64,000 nt of DNA from Acetobacter musti (GTDB lineage: Bacteria > Pseudomonadota > Alphaproteobacteria > Acetobacterales > Acetobacteraceae). The notes below the pieces were generated by a model that had not been told where the DNA came from, did no database searches, and was given only the letters and a program-made list of their open reading frames with translations. Position 1 is the first letter of the stretch. Every line of letters starts with the position of its first letter. Made by a program: the position numbers and the translations under genes. The stretch lies in the NCBI RefSeq assembly GCF_011516835.1, contig NZ_WOTB01000012.1:1-64000 (forward strand), in the 5' to 3' direction. Positions 16,623 through 26,344 of the stretch are shown here, piece by piece.

Positions 16623-17732
16623 ATGAGCCCACTGATCGAAAAAGCTGGTGGACGGATCGTGACGGCGACACTCGGGACTGACGAACACAGACGGCTCCTG
16701 CGCACCCTGAAAGGGGAAGCCATGTGGCCGCCCCCGGTGTGGCTGATGCGACAGGCCGGCAGGTTTTTGCCGGAGTTTCGTGCGCTCAGGGAAAAGGCCG
16801 ACTTCCTGACACGATGCATGACGCCCGATATCGCGACGGAAATCACCCTGCAGCCGATCCGCCGGTTCGCCATGGACGGCGCCATCCTGTTCTCAGACAT
16901 CCTCGTGCTGCCCTGGGCGATGGGACAGTCACTGGAATTTGTCGAAAACAGGGGGCCGGTTCTTGGCGCGATCCGCAGTGAAGCCGATCTGAACCGGCTG
17001 GACCCGAACCGGGTGCCCGACATCACGGCGCCTGTCATGGAGACACTGACGCGGCTCAGAAAGGCATTGCGGGAACCCGTGGGAGCGGCTGAGGCGGACA
17101 CAGTGACGCTGATCGGGTTTGCCGGCGCACCTTTTACGGTCGCCTGTTACATGGTCGATGGCGGAGGCTCCAGGGAATTCGCACAGACGCGGCTGATGGC
17201 CTATCAGGAACCGAAACTGTTCGACCGGCTGATCGACCTGCTGACGGAGACGACGGCGAAGATGCTGTCGGCTCAGATCGAAGCGGGAGCGCAGGCCGTG
17301 ATGCTGTTCGACTCCTGGGCCGGGCTGTTGCCGCCCCCGGAATTCCGCCGGCATGTCATCGGCGCGACACGGCAGATTGTCAGTGACCTGAAGCGCCGGC
17401 ATCCAGACATTCCGGTTATCGGATTTCCCCGCCTTGCAGGCGGAATGGCTCCGGAATACGCCCGCGAGACGGGCGTGGACACGATGGCGCTCGATACCAG
17501 CGCGGATCTTGCCGCTGTTTCGAAGCAGGTCAGCCCGGAACTGGTGCTGCAGGGCAATCTCGATCCGGTTTCGGTTCTGGCAGGCGGTCAGGCCATGCTG
17601 AACGAGGCGCTCGGAATCAGGGACGCAGGACGTGGGCGCCCTCATGTTTTCAATCTGGGACATGGCGTTCTGCCGGAAACACCGCCGGAGCATGTCGGCG
17701 AACTGATTTCAGCAATCAGGGCGGTGGGCTGA
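16623..17732 (+). CDS. hemE: uroporphyrinogen decarboxylase HemE
   Basis: HemE converts uroporphyrinogen III to coproporphyrinogen III in heme synthesis. The 369-residue protein has the first family signature PPVWLMRQAGRFLPEFR near residues 38-54, GFAGAPFTVACYM in the middle and the C-terminal FNLGHGVLPETPPEHV. The ATG at 16623 is used; a GTG about 36 bases further in (before TATLGTDEH) would give a more typical length. The gene reads away from the candidate oriC, and its promoter probably lies in that region as in Caulobacter. The HAD gene follows after 3 bp. Confidence 0.95.
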   Translation: MSPLIEKAGGRIVTATLGTDEHRRLLRTLKGEAMWPPPVWLMRQAGRFLPEFRALREKADFLTRCMTPDIATEITLQPIRRFAMDGAILFSDILVLPWAMGQSLEFVENRGPVLGAIRSEADLNRLDPNRVPDITAPVMETLTRLRKALREPVGAAEADTVTLIGFAGAPFTVACYMVDGGGSREFAQTRLMAYQEPKLFDRLIDLLTETTAKMLSAQIEAGAQAVMLFDSWAGLLPPPEFRRHVIGATRQIVSDLKRRHPDIPVIGFPRLAGGMAPEYARETGVDTMALDTSADLAAVSKQVSPELVLQGNLDPVSVLAGGQAMLNEALGIRDAGRGRPHVFNLGHGVLPETPPEHVGELISAIRAVG

Positions 17733-17735
17733 GAT

Positions 17736-18428
17736 ATGACATCTGCATTATCTCCCGACGGAACCCTGCGTCTTGTCATCTTCGACTGTGACGGCGTTCT
17801 GATCGACAGCGAAGGGGTGAGTTGCCGGATCATAGCGCAACTGGCGCGGGATCTGGGCGTGCCTGTCTCCGATGAGGAAGCCGTGCCCCGATTTGGTGGC
17901 AAGGCGCTTGTTGAAATTAAGCGTGAACTCGAGCAGGCCTGCGGTGCCACATTGTCGGATGACTGGGTCCAGGCAATAAAAATGCAGTTTATCGAGGCTT
18001 TCGGACGGGAAGCCGGGGTGATCGACGGGACTTATGACATGCTCGATGCTGTCCAGGCTCTGGGACTGCCGGTGCGGGTCGGGTCAAATTCATCCATGGC
18101 GGAAATGGACGCCAAATTTGGTTCGGCCGGTCTTCAGGAACGCCTGAACGGACGAATTCATTCCGCCGTTGATATGAATGCGCCGAAGCCGGCACCGGAT
18201 GTCTATCTTCACGCCGCCGCTGAGGAAGGTGTGAAACCGGAGAACTGTGTTGTTCTCGAAGACAGCGACACAGGGGCACGTGCGGCGATCGTCGCGGGAA
18301 TGACCTGTGTTCTGTTACGGCCGGAAGATCAGCCGGCACCGGCATGGCCAGGACTGCTGCGGATCGGCGCGCTTTCGGAGTTTCCAGTTCTGCTTGAGTC
18401 CGCGTTGCGGGCACAGGCCCGGAAATGA
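17736..18428 (+). CDS. HAD-superfamily phosphatase
   Basis: A 230-residue haloacid-dehalogenase hydrolase of the beta-phosphoglucomutase/phosphoglycolate-phosphatase type. The nucleophile motif FDCDGVLIDSE lies near residues 12-22 (Asp and Asp+2), a helical cap follows, the Ser/Thr motif is VGSNSSM, the Lys is in APKPAPDVY, and the acidic motif is VVLEDSDTGARAA. The substrate cannot be fixed; gph- and pgmB-like activities are the main candidates. It follows hemE by 3 bp, so it is cotranscribed, and hemJ begins 16 bp after it. Confidence 0.85.
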   Translation: MTSALSPDGTLRLVIFDCDGVLIDSEGVSCRIIAQLARDLGVPVSDEEAVPRFGGKALVEIKRELEQACGATLSDDWVQAIKMQFIEAFGREAGVIDGTYDMLDAVQALGLPVRVGSNSSMAEMDAKFGSAGLQERLNGRIHSAVDMNAPKPAPDVYLHAAAEEGVKPENCVVLEDSDTGARAAIVAGMTCVLLRPEDQPAPAWPGLLRIGALSEFPVLLESALRAQARK

Positions 18429-18444
18429 CCGTGACGGGGCAACC

Positions 18445-18894
18445 ATGATCGGGGCGCTGCAGCCATGGTATCTGTGGCTGAAAGCTTTTCATATCATTGC
18501 GCTGATCGCCTGGATGGCGGCGACGTTCTACCTTCCGCGGCTGTTTGTTTACCACTGCCAGGTAACAGCCGGCAGTTCCGAGAGCGAGCGGTTCAAGGTC
18601 ATGGAACGGCTGCTGCTGCGGGCGATCATGACGCCGGCCATGCTGGCGACACTGCTTTTTGGCGTGCTGCTTGTCCTGACCCCGGGCGTCATCGACTGGT
18701 CCGCTGGCTGGTGGCACGTGAAACTTCTCGCTGTCGCCGGCATGTTTGCGTTTCACGGTTGCTGCGCCCGCTGGCGGTCTGATTTTGCGCGGGACGCAAA
18801 CCGGCATACCGAACGTTTTTACCGGATGGCGAACGAGGTGCCGACGGTACTGATGATCGTTATTGTCATTATGGTTGTGGTAAAACCTTTTTGA
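18445..18894 (+). CDS. hemJ: protoporphyrinogen IX oxidase HemJ
   Basis: HemJ (UPF0093) is the heme-dependent membrane enzyme that oxidises protoporphyrinogen IX in bacteria lacking HemG/HemY. The 149-residue protein starts at ATG 18445 and has about four hydrophobic helices. The family hallmarks are WLKAFHIIALIAWMAATFYLPRLFVYH (split: His in KAFHII, and the FYLPRLFVYH block) and HVKL with a second His, both proposed heme ligands. It lies in a hemE-HAD-hemJ operon next to the candidate origin, the place where many alphaproteobacteria carry hemH or hemJ. Confidence 0.93.
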   Translation: MIGALQPWYLWLKAFHIIALIAWMAATFYLPRLFVYHCQVTAGSSESERFKVMERLLLRAIMTPAMLATLLFGVLLVLTPGVIDWSAGWWHVKLLAVAGMFAFHGCCARWRSDFARDANRHTERFYRMANEVPTVLMIVIVIMVVVKPF

Positions 18895-19057
18895 AATCAG
18901 CTTTAACCTGAAAATGAAACCATTCGTGATCTGTGGCCGGTAACTGTTCTTACATTTCGTATCAATATCGCGATTTTTTTGTCATGGTCTTTTGTGTTCA
19001 TTGTTGTCAGACGAGGTGACCGGGACGGGCCTGGTGACCGACAAGACAGGACAGACC

Positions 19058-19579
19058 ATGAAACGCAGTTTAATGGCGATGGTACCTCTGGCAGCTCTGG
19101 CGCTTGGTGCTGTTGCTCTTGAAGGGACCGGAACGTCGGCTCTGGCCCATCCGCCAATGCCGGGTCCGGGGCCGGAAGGTTTCGGCCACGGAGGCCCAGG
19201 CGGCCCCGGGTTCGGAATGCCGATGCTCGAAGGCCTTGATCTGACGAAAAAACAGAAAGACGCCGTACATCAGGTGTTCAGGCAGAGTCATGACGGCATG
19301 AAGGACCTGCATAAGCAGGAAAAGGCTCTTCATGATCAGGTCGTGGCTCTTCTTCTGACACCAGGGAAAATCGACAGCGCTCAGTTGCAGTCTCTGACGC
19401 AGCAGCAGGCGGCTCTGGAAGCGAAGAAAGAAGCTGACCGGATGGATGTGGCAGTGAAAATCCATGACATTCTGACAGCAGATCAGCTGACAAAGGCAAA
19501 AGAGCGTCACGACAAAATCTCTGCGCTGCTCGATCAGTTGCATGAGATCGAACATCCGCAGGGCAAGGACGAGGACTGA
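19058..19579 (+). CDS. Spy/CpxP-like periplasmic protein
   Basis: A 173-residue exported protein with a signal peptide (MKRSLMAM, hydrophobic core, cleavage near ALAH, about residue 31). A Gly/Pro-rich segment (about 33-62) precedes a helical domain. Two LTxxQ-type motifs, DLTKKQ near residue 65 and ILTADQ near 143, are the hallmark of the Spy/CpxP/CnrX family, which act as periplasmic chaperones or metal/envelope-stress sensors. The ATG at 19058 is used because the signal peptide follows it directly. No sensor kinase or sigma factor is adjacent, so stress control is not shown. Confidence 0.8.
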   Translation: MKRSLMAMVPLAALALGAVALEGTGTSALAHPPMPGPGPEGFGHGGPGGPGFGMPMLEGLDLTKKQKDAVHQVFRQSHDGMKDLHKQEKALHDQVVALLLTPGKIDSAQLQSLTQQQAALEAKKEADRMDVAVKIHDILTADQLTKAKERHDKISALLDQLHEIEHPQGKDED

Positions 19580-19614
19580 TACCGGAGGTCGTGCAGACCG
19601 ACCGGCGGTAAAAA

Positions 19615-19637
19615 GGATCCGGGTATCGCCCGGATCC
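19615..19637 (+). terminator. inverted repeat downstream of the Spy-like gene
   Basis: GGATCCGGG and CCCGGATCC form a perfect 9-bp stem around TATCG, 35 bp after the stop codon. No T run follows, so it may be a Rho-assisted terminator or stabilising stem. Confidence 0.5.
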
Positions 19638-19745
19638 GGTGGAAATGTCAGAGGCTCAGGTCTTTTGTAAATTTTCCTGAAAGACCGGAGTTAGCGCCTC
19701 TGACGGGTCCGGCTTATGCGGAGTTTACGGGAATTCTTCAGGTCA

Positions 19746-20010
19746 GAGACCTTATTCAAAACCCTGCCCGTGAAACCTCTGGCTCGTTATAAAGAAGTTT
19801 TTGGTGAAGCTTTTTTCAAAAAGCTTTGGAATACGCCGCCTTTTTGTAAAAAGGCGGCACCCAAAAACTTTTATTATTTTTTATCAATAGCTTATCGCGA
19901 TAGTATTCTCTGATCCTGGCTGACGCGAACAGAGGACCGGGATTCAAAAACGTAACATTATCAAATTGTTATGAATCTTTCTGCGCATTTGAGACTTTTG
20001 AAACAGCCTT
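19746..20010 (+). mobile_element. MITE-like repeat, full-length copy 3
   Basis: A 265-bp copy. Left end GAGACCTTATTCAAAACCCTG, right end GACTTTTGAAACAGCCTT. Flanks are TCA and TTA, both of the TNA form though not identical. Internal hairpins lie at about 19802-19860, and the conserved right-hand segment (ATAACATTATCAA) is present. Confidence 0.75.
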
Positions 20011-20046
20011 TTACTGAAGATCAGGCCGGAACACAGAAGTCTGCGG

Positions 20047-20352
20047 TCAGGGACGGGTTTCATCCACATCCAGCCCGAGATTTTCGGCGGCCTCCGAGCG
20101 GTTTGTGGCGAGCGGTATCATGACGGCTTTCCGGTCCGGCTGATAGGCGCTTGCATTCCAGCCCCGTGCCTGCGCCAGAGCGCTTACAAGGCGATAGACG
20201 ATAACCCAGCGGGAGTCTTTAGCCGGTGGTTTCCAGAAGCGCATGGCAAGGGCGCAACTGGCGATGACGAAGGAAGCGATGGATGTCGCTGTGGCCAGGT
20301 ATGCTGGCGGTATAAGTCTGAAAACAGTTTCCAGGATGCTGGCGGTATCCAT
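20047..20352 (-). CDS. small single-pass membrane protein, function unknown
   Basis: About 101 residues from the ATG at 20352 (MDTASILETVF); the open frame extends 21 codons upstream without a better start. A single hydrophobic segment lies near residues 13-37 (AYLATATSIASFVIASCALAM), followed by a polar C-terminal domain with WVIVYRLVSALAQARGWN. Its layout resembles small phage-associated membrane proteins, but no phage genes are nearby and I do not recognise a family. It sits between two MITE copies, in a patch that may be an acquired or decaying locus. Confidence 0.5.
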   Translation of the reverse strand: MDTASILETVFRLIPPAYLATATSIASFVIASCALAMRFWKPPAKDSRWVIVYRLVSALAQARGWNASAYQPDRKAVMIPLATNRSEAAENLGLDVDETRP

Positions 20353-20485
20353 AGGCGGGCAGAGTCTCCGGGGAGCGCTGCGCTGCGAATGATATGCTGC
20401 GAGACGTCTCCTCAAAAAGAATGTGGATGGGCGTGAAGCCTACCCGTCCCCGCTACCTGTTCAGACACGATAAATCAGAGTCTCA

Positions 20486-20625
20486 GAGACTGTTTCAAAA
20501 ACCTGCCCCTGAAACTTCAGCTTAATTATAAAAAGAAGTTTTTTGGTGAAGCTTTTTGGAAAAAGCTTCAGAAGACAGCGCCTTTTTGTAAAAAGGCGGC
20601 ACCCAAAAACTTTTATCTCTTTATC
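20486..20625 (+). mobile_element. MITE-like repeat, truncated copy
   Basis: Left end GAGACTGTTTCAAAAACCTG is intact and preceded by TCA; both hairpins are present. The right half is absent, the copy fading out about 22 bp before the stop codon of the short-chain dehydrogenase gene. Confidence 0.7.
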
Positions 20626-20647
20626 ATATCCTCATGGAGCCGGATGT

Positions 20648-21379
20648 TTACGCCGTCAGGCCGCCATCGACGCTGAGTGCCGCGCCGGTAATATAGGATG
20701 ACCGGTCGCTGGCCAGAAAACTGACGAAATCAGCGATATCCTTTACCTCGCCATATTTCGGGATCGCGAGAACAGAACGCAGTGCGTCGCCAGCAGGGCC
20801 GTCAGCCGGGTTGAGCTCCGTGTCGATCGGTCCAGGCTGAATGACATTGACGGTAATGCCTTTCGGTCCGAGATCACGCGACAGGCCTTTTGCAAATCCG
20901 ACCAGACCCGCCTTGGTGGCGCTGTAAATGGAAATTCCGGGAAGCGGGACGCGCTCTCCGAATGCGGAGCCGATCAGAATGATGCGACCACCCTCTTTCA
21001 TGGCCCGTGCGGCAGACACGGACTCGATCATGACGCCGCGCATATTGAGATCGAGGGTCCGGGAAATATCGTCCACCGTCATGGTGTCCGGCCCGCCATA
21101 GGGATAGGCACCGGCGTTGCAGACCAGCGCATCGAGCCTGCCGAACGCGCTGACGACTTTCTGCACGAGCGCCGTATTGTCCGTGACATTGCCGCCGTCA
21201 GACTGAATGGCCAGCGCCCTGCGTCCGGTTGCCTCGATTGCCGAGGTGACGCGCCGCGCGGCTTCCGCGTTACGGACATAGGTGATGGCGATATCAAAGC
21301 CGTCTTTCGCCAGTCGTTCCGCGATAGCAGCGCCTATGCCGCGGCTTCCGCCGGTCACGATCGCAACGGGTGAGGTCAT
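20648..21379 (-). CDS. short-chain dehydrogenase/reductase (SDR)
   Basis: A 243-residue classical SDR. The cofactor motif TGGSRGIG lies at residues 9-16, CNAG near residue 88, a catalytic Ser in LIGSAFG, and the YxxxK pair as YSATK near 153-157. The following PGPIDTEL segment and the C-terminal ITGAALSVDGG are typical of 3-ketoacyl-ACP-reductase-like SDRs. The basic residue after the glycine motif suggests NADP(H). The substrate is unknown; single SDR genes of this type are common in acetic acid bacteria. It appears monocistronic. Confidence 0.88.
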   Translation of the reverse strand: MTSPVAIVTGGSRGIGAAIAERLAKDGFDIAITYVRNAEAARRVTSAIEATGRRALAIQSDGGNVTDNTALVQKVVSAFGRLDALVCNAGAYPYGGPDTMTVDDISRTLDLNMRGVMIESVSAARAMKEGGRIILIGSAFGERVPLPGISIYSATKAGLVGFAKGLSRDLGPKGITVNVIQPGPIDTELNPADGPAGDALRSVLAIPKYGEVKDIADFVSFLASDRSSYITGAALSVDGGLTA

Positions 21380-21740
21380 GGAGATTTCCTTGCTGAGATG
21401 TCGTGCTCATGGAGAGACAGGACCTGGTCCGCAGAACCGGCAGAAGCCGTAATCCCTGTCCCACTTCGGGAGACCGCCATCACTGACGGGCTCCGGATCA
21501 GTTCCCTGTTACAGGAATAATCCGGCTGTGCCTGCATCTGGTCAGGAATATCTTTTCACAAGGTCGTAACGCGCTCCGAAACCTCCGTCACAGGTGACAA
21601 TCCCGGTTAAGAAACAGTGCGTGATGTCCGGCTCAGGCTGACAATTGTTTCCCGGAACGAAAAGGCTCCTGCTCTGCCTGAGATGTCAGAATCAGAATGA
21701 ACAGACGCATTCAGCAACTGATAACATCATCAATCTTTAA
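21380..21740. other. intergenic region upstream of the SDR gene
   Basis: About 360 bp without a supportable gene. It should contain the SDR promoter; no operator-like repeats stand out. A MITE begins at its right edge. Confidence 0.4.
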
Positions 21741-22002
21741 GAGATTGTTTCAAAAGCCTGTCCGTGAAACCTCCTGATAAATCATAAAGAAGTTTTCGGT
21801 GAAGCTTTTTCCTAAAAGCTTCAGAAGACGCCGCCTTTTTGTAAAAAGGCGGCACCCAAAAACTTTTGTTTTTTATCGGGGATTTATCGTGGAGGGCTCT
21901 TTGATTCCGGCTAAAACAAACAGATGACCGGGACTCAAAAAACATAACATTATCAATTTTTTATAAGAATTTTTGTCCCTGCACGACTTTTGAACCAGCC
22001 TC
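21741..22002 (+). mobile_element. MITE-like repeat, full-length copy 4
   Basis: A 262-bp copy. Ends GAGATTGTTTCAAAAGCCTG and CTTTTGAACCAGCCTC are inverted repeats. Flanks TAA and TGA fit the TNA pattern. Both hairpins are present at about 21797-21855. It ends 15 bp before the tRNA-Lys gene. Confidence 0.8.
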
Positions 22003-22016
22003 TGAGGGAGAAATCC

Positions 22017-22092
<76 letters not shown>

Positions 22093-22175
22093 AGGATTTT
22101 CAGGACACCGTCCGGAACGGCGACAGACGGGCTTTTACCAGCGCCGTCGCCCGGGTGCAAGCATTACATCCGGAT

Positions 22176-23063
22176 TTATCTGTTCAGAAGCGCAAGCAGG
22201 GAGTCGAGCTGATCCAGCGTGCGATAGGAGAAGCGGATCGAGCCGCCTTTACCGTCGAACTGAACCTGAACCTGCAGACCGAGTTTAGTGGAAAGATCAC
22301 GTTCCAGCATGGCGATTTCCGGGTCGCGGCGTTCGCGAACCGGCTTTTCAGTGGCAGCGGCAGGGGCCTTGCCCGCTTTCTGTACCAGAGCTTCGGTCTG
22401 GCGCACGGAAAGCTCTTTTGCGATCACCTCGCGCGCGGCGGCGACAGGGTCGGGATGGCCGAGAAGAGCACGGGCATGACCGGCGGAGAGCTTTCCCTGG
22501 GTCACATCCTGACGCAGGGCAGGAGGAAGACGCAGCAGACGCAGCGTATTGGTGATATGAGGGCGGGACTTGCCAATCGCCTGAGCGAGTTCGTCCTGTG
22601 TCAGGCGGTAATCTTCAATGAGACGGCTGAAACCTTCGGCTTCTTCCATCGGATTGAGATCGGCGCGCTGGAGATTCTCGACGAGAGCGGCGGCCATGGC
22701 GTCGGAATCATCGAGATCGCGGACCAGAACAGGAATCTCATGCAGGCCCGCCTGCTGCGAAGCCCGCCAGCGCCGCTCGCCTCCGATGATCTGATAGGTA
22801 CCGGGCTTTTCAGGATGCGGACGGGCCAGAAGAGGCTGAAGAACACCCCGTGCGCGGATCGATTCCGCAAGTTCGGCAAGGGCTTCGGGTTCCATGACCT
22901 GGCGCGGCTGAAACGGGCTGGGTTCAAGGGACTCGATCGGAAGGGAACTGATGCCGCTTTTCGCCAGTGGCTGACGCGGAGCGGCGACGGCAGGCTGATC
23001 TCCCAGAAGAGCAGCGAGGCCACGGCCGAGACGGGGACGGGAGGGTGTCTTGTTCGTGCTCAC
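22176..23063 (-). CDS. parB: chromosome partitioning protein ParB
   Basis: ParB binds parS, spreads along DNA as a CTP-dependent clamp and directs origin segregation with ParA. The 295-residue protein has the N-terminal ParA-interacting segment [12 protein letters not shown], the CTP-binding GGERRWRAS motif near residues 95-103, the helix-turn-helix around [18 protein letters not shown], and a C-terminal dimerisation domain. A GTG start at 23063 overlaps the parA stop (GTGA). Two parS-like sites lie 1.4 and 3.7 kb away, inside rsmG and mnmE. Confidence 0.95.
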   Translation of the reverse strand: MSTNKTPSRPRLGRGLAALLGDQPAVAAPRQPLAKSGISSLPIESLEPSPFQPRQVMEPEALAELAESIRARGVLQPLLARPHPEKPGTYQIIGGERRWRASQQAGLHEIPVLVRDLDDSDAMAAALVENLQRADLNPMEEAEGFSRLIEDYRLTQDELAQAIGKSRPHITNTLRLLRLPPALRQDVTQGKLSAGHARALLGHPDPVAAAREVIAKELSVRQTEALVQKAGKAPAAATEKPVRERRDPEIAMLERDLSTKLGLQVQVQFDGKGGSIRFSYRTLDQLDSLLALLNR

Positions 23064-23893
23064 GCGGGGCCTCGGTTTTTCTGTGTCTTCAGACGGGATC
23101 GTAATTCAGTGGCAAGGGCGAGGTAGGACGCGGCGCCACTCGACCGGGGGTCATACGTCATCACCGGTGTGCCATGGCTCTGGGCTTCCGAGATCCGGAT
23201 ATTCCGGGGGATGACCGTTTCCATTACGGCATCGCCGAAGAAACTGCGGGCATCGGCGGCGACAAGTTCCGAGAGATTGTTCCGGCGGTCGTACATGGTC
23301 AGTACGATGCCGGTGGTCTGCAGAGCCGGATTGAACTGCCGGCGGATATGATCGACCGTGCGGGTCAGATGACTGAGACCCTCCAGCGCGAAAAACTCGC
23401 ATTGCAGGGGCGCAATGACACCATCGGCGGCAACCAGCGCATTCAGGGTAAGCAGCCCGAGACTGGGAGGGCAGTCGATCAGAATGTAGTCGTTGTCATC
23501 GACAAGTGGCTCCAGCGCCGTCTTAAGGCGCTTTTCCCGGTCATCAACACCGATCAGTTCGATTTCCGCACCGACCAGTTCCGTACTGGCCGAAATGACC
23601 TGAAGATTGTCGATACTGCTGTTCTGGACGAGCGAGGAAGCATCACGTTCACCCATCAGCAAGGCGTAGGAGCCGAGCTTTCTCGAATTGTAATCCACAC
23701 CCAGCCCGGTCGAGGCATTTCCCTGAGGGTCCAGATCGACAAGCACGACGCGCGCGCCATCCTGAGCGAGGGCGGCGGCGAGATTGATGGCGGTCGTGGT
23801 TTTGCCAACCCCGCCTTTCTGGTTGGCGACGGCCAGGATGATTGCGGAATTTGGTTTTCTTTTATGCGAAGATTCAGACACGCCTGATGTCAC
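23060..23893 (-). CDS. parA: chromosome partitioning ATPase ParA
   Basis: ParA forms a dynamic ATP-dependent pattern on the nucleoid that moves ParB-parS complexes. The 277-residue protein has the deviant Walker [12 protein letters not shown] near residues 23-33, Walker A' in [13 protein letters not shown], and Walker B in [13 protein letters not shown]. The N-terminal extension (about 16 residues) carries basic residues but no DNA-binding domain, as in chromosomal ParA/Soj. It begins at a GTG that overlaps the 3' end of rsmG by 20 bp; no ATG is available in the extension. Confidence 0.95.
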   Translation of the reverse strand: MTSGVSESSHKRKPNSAIILAVANQKGGVGKTTTAINLAAALAQDGARVVLVDLDPQGNASTGLGVDYNSRKLGSYALLMGERDASSLVQNSSIDNLQVISASTELVGAEIELIGVDDREKRLKTALEPLVDDNDYILIDCPPSLGLLTLNALVAADGVIAPLQCEFFALEGLSHLTRTVDHIRRQFNPALQTTGIVLTMYDRRNNLSELVAADARSFFGDAVMETVIPRNIRISEAQSHGTPVMTYDPRSSGAASYLALATELRSRLKTQKNRGPA

Positions 23894-24473
23894 TTATTTT
23901 CAGGATGACGCCGCCTGCGGTGCGGCCTGGAATTTGACTGACTGTCATGTGCCAGTCACGTGCGGCGTCGGTCAACTCATCCGGAGCATGTTGCCCTTTC
24001 AGAAAGAGAGCATATCCGTCCGGAGCGAGCAGTTTTTCTGTCCAGCCAAGAAGTTGCGGAAGTCCGGCAAGGGCACGGGCTGTCACAACAGGCGCGCGCG
24101 GAATCTCCACGTTTTCGATCCGCTGATCCACGACCCGTGTCCGGCAGCCCGTGGCGCGGCTGGCTTCACGAAGAAAAGCAGCCTTGCGACGATCTGATTC
24201 AATGAGTGTCACTTCCGCATCAGTCGCAATGGCGAGGATGATACCCGGAAAGCCGCCACCGGAACCGAGATCGGTGATTGTCGTGCCGCGTTCAACAAGC
24301 GGCACCAGTTGCAGACAGTCCCTGATATGGCGATCCCAGAGATGAGGGACATCCCCCGGGGAGATCAGGTTGATCCGCGCCGTCCAGCGGGTCAGCAGAT
24401 CGGCAAAGCAGGTCAGCCGTTCCTGTGTTTCACGTGAAACGTTGGATAAAGCAGCGTCCTCTGACGGCATCAT
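23874..24473 (-). CDS. rsmG: 16S rRNA (guanine527-N7)-methyltransferase RsmG
   Basis: RsmG (GidB) methylates G527 of 16S rRNA, a modification whose loss gives low-level streptomycin resistance. The 199-residue protein has the SAM motif [18 protein letters not shown] near residues 66-83 and [13 protein letters not shown] later. The N-terminal residues NVSRET are encoded by a parS-like sequence, as in many bacteria. It overlaps mnmG by 4 bp upstream and parA downstream, within the mnmE-mnmG-rsmG-parA-parB block. Confidence 0.94.
   Translation of the reverse strand: MMPSEDAALSNVSRETQERLTCFADLLTRWTARINLISPGDVPHLWDRHIRDCLQLVPLVERGTTITDLGSGGGFPGIILAIATDAEVTLIESDRRKAAFLREASRATGCRTRVVDQRIENVEIPRAPVVTARALAGLPQLLGWTEKLLAPDGYALFLKGQHAPDELTDAARDWHMTVSQIPGRTAGGVILKISDIRRV
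24426..24441. promoter_or_regulatory. parS: parS centromere-like site 1 (inside rsmG)
   Basis: TGTTTCACGTGAAACG matches the bacterial consensus TGTTTCACGTGAAACA at 15 of 16 positions. It lies in the first codons of rsmG, a classical parS location. Confidence 0.9.
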
Positions 24474-26332
24474 GCGGCCTGCTTCAGATGAGCCAGCAGA
24501 GCCATCAGTGCGGAGGGCGTCATGCCTGGAATACGCTGTGCTGCGGCAAAGCTGGCCGGACGCGCCCGTTCGAGACGTTCACGCATTTCCGTGCTGAGAC
24601 CGCCGATACTGGCGAAGTCGAAACTCGCCGGGACAGCGATCGCGGATTCCGCGTTGAGCTGTCTGATCTCCCGCTCCTGTCTGAGCAGATAGCCGCTGTA
24701 TCGCGCCTCAGTTTCGATATGCGTCCGGATACGCGGTGGAAGACCGGCGAACCACGGAGCGAGCCGGCCGGCAATGACCGGATCGCCTCCCGATGCAAGA
24801 ACGTCGAACAGAGTGCGCCTGCGTCCGTCCTGCGAGACGGCCATACCGGCTTGCGCAAGCGCGGCGGGAAGCCATGTTTCGCTGCGGGTGCGGTCCGTCG
24901 CTTCCTTCAGAGCTGTACCCATCTGCGTGAACAGAGCGGCACGTTCCGGCCCGACACAGCCCCAGGCAATACCCGATGGCGTGAGACGGAGATCGGCGTT
25001 ATCAGCCCGGAGACTGAGACGATATTCCGCACGCGATGTGAACATACGATAGGGCTCGGAGACACCCTGAGTGACGAGATCATCGATCATGACGCCGATA
25101 TAGGCCTCGCTCCGGTCTATCGTGACCGGAGAGCTTCCGCCGGCGCGGCGTGCGGCATTGATCCCTGCCAGCAGCCCCTGGGCAGCGGCTTCCTCATAGC
25201 CCGTCGTGCCGTTGATCTGACCGGCGAGAAAAAGGCCGGGAACAGCGCGAAGCTCCAGCGTATTCATGAGCGCACGGGGGTCGATATAGTCGTATTCGAC
25301 GGCATAGCCAGGACGGACGATCCGGGCATTTTCCAGGCCCGGAATCGTGTGGATCATCGCCTCCTGAACAAAGGGCGGCAGACTGGTGGAGATGCCGTTC
25401 GGATAGACCAGATCGCCACCGGGATTGTCCGGAAGGGACTCAGGCTCAAGAAAGATCTGATGTGTCGTCCTGTCGGCAAACCGGACAACCTTGTCTTCTA
25501 TAGACGGGCAGTAACGCGGGCCACGACCCGCGATAGCGCCCCCATAGACGGCGGACAGATGAAGATGCTCACGGATGATATCGTGCGTTCGCTCATTCGT
25601 GGCCGTAATCCGGCAGGAAATCTGCGGGTTGGTGATCTTCTCCGTGAGACGGGAAAATGGTTCGGGTTCGGTATCCCCGCGATCCTCGGCAAGAGCCTCC
25701 CACCTGATGCTGTCGCGGGCGAGACGGGCAGGCGTGCCGGTCTTGAGACGTCCCATCGGCAGGCCAAGCGCTTCGAGACGCTGCCCGAGGGCATTGGCCG
25801 GACGATCACCGATCCGGCCCGCCGATTCTGTTTCGTGTCCGAAATGGATAACGCCCCGAAGAAATGTGCCGGCGGCAATCACAATGGACGGAGCATGAAG
25901 GATCGTGCCGTCTTCGCAGACAAGGCCTGTTACAGAACCGTCGGCCGCCAGCAGGAGATCGCCGGCTGTCCCTTCGGTGATGGTGAGATTTTCTGTCCGG
26001 TCCAGAAGATCGTGAATCGCGCTGCGATAAAGGCCGCGATCGGCCTGCGCACGCGGGCCATGCACAGCCGGCCCCTTGGAGCGGTTAAGCAGCTTGAAAT
26101 GGATGCCGGCAAAATCGGCGGCGCGACCCATAAGTCCATCCAGCGCGTCAATTTCGCGTACGAGATGACCTTTGCCGATTCCGCCGATAGCAGGATTGCA
26201 GGACATGGCGCCGATCGTATCACGCTGCTGGGTCAGCAGCAGGGTCTCAGCGCCGCAGCGCGCGGCGGCAGCCGCAGCCTCGCATCCGGCATGACCTCCT
26301 CCGACGACGATGACGTCGAACCGCGTCTTCAT
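24470..26332 (-). CDS. mnmG: tRNA uridine-5-carboxymethylaminomethyl modification enzyme MnmG (GidA)
   Basis: MnmG is the FAD-binding partner of MnmE in forming (c)mnm5U at the wobble position of certain tRNAs. The roughly 620-residue protein has the dinucleotide motif [16 protein letters not shown] at its start, the family signatures [22 protein letters not shown] and ([12 protein letters not shown]), and a helical C-terminal domain binding MnmE. ATG 26332 with GAGGAA upstream is preferred over the GTG one codon earlier. It begins 12 bp after mnmE and overlaps rsmG by 4 bp. Confidence 0.95.
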   Translation of the reverse strand: MKTRFDVIVVGGGHAGCEAAAAAARCGAETLLLTQQRDTIGAMSCNPAIGGIGKGHLVREIDALDGLMGRAADFAGIHFKLLNRSKGPAVHGPRAQADRGLYRSAIHDLLDRTENLTITEGTAGDLLLAADGSVTGLVCEDGTILHAPSIVIAAGTFLRGVIHFGHETESAGRIGDRPANALGQRLEALGLPMGRLKTGTPARLARDSIRWEALAEDRGDTEPEPFSRLTEKITNPQISCRITATNERTHDIIREHLHLSAVYGGAIAGRGPRYCPSIEDKVVRFADRTTHQIFLEPESLPDNPGGDLVYPNGISTSLPPFVQEAMIHTIPGLENARIVRPGYAVEYDYIDPRALMNTLELRAVPGLFLAGQINGTTGYEEAAAQGLLAGINAARRAGGSSPVTIDRSEAYIGVMIDDLVTQGVSEPYRMFTSRAEYRLSLRADNADLRLTPSGIAWGCVGPERAALFTQMGTALKEATDRTRSETWLPAALAQAGMAVSQDGRRRTLFDVLASGGDPVIAGRLAPWFAGLPPRIRTHIETEARYSGYLLRQEREIRQLNAESAIAVPASFDFASIGGLSTEMRERLERARPASFAAAQRIPGMTPSALMALLAHLKQAA

Positions 26333-26344
26333 CACGCTGCTTCC

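Noticed and set aside
18707..18726. parS-like half site GGCACGTGAAAC in hemJ
   Set aside because: Only the right half matches the consensus; the left half has several mismatches and the residues WHVKL are conserved for HemJ itself.
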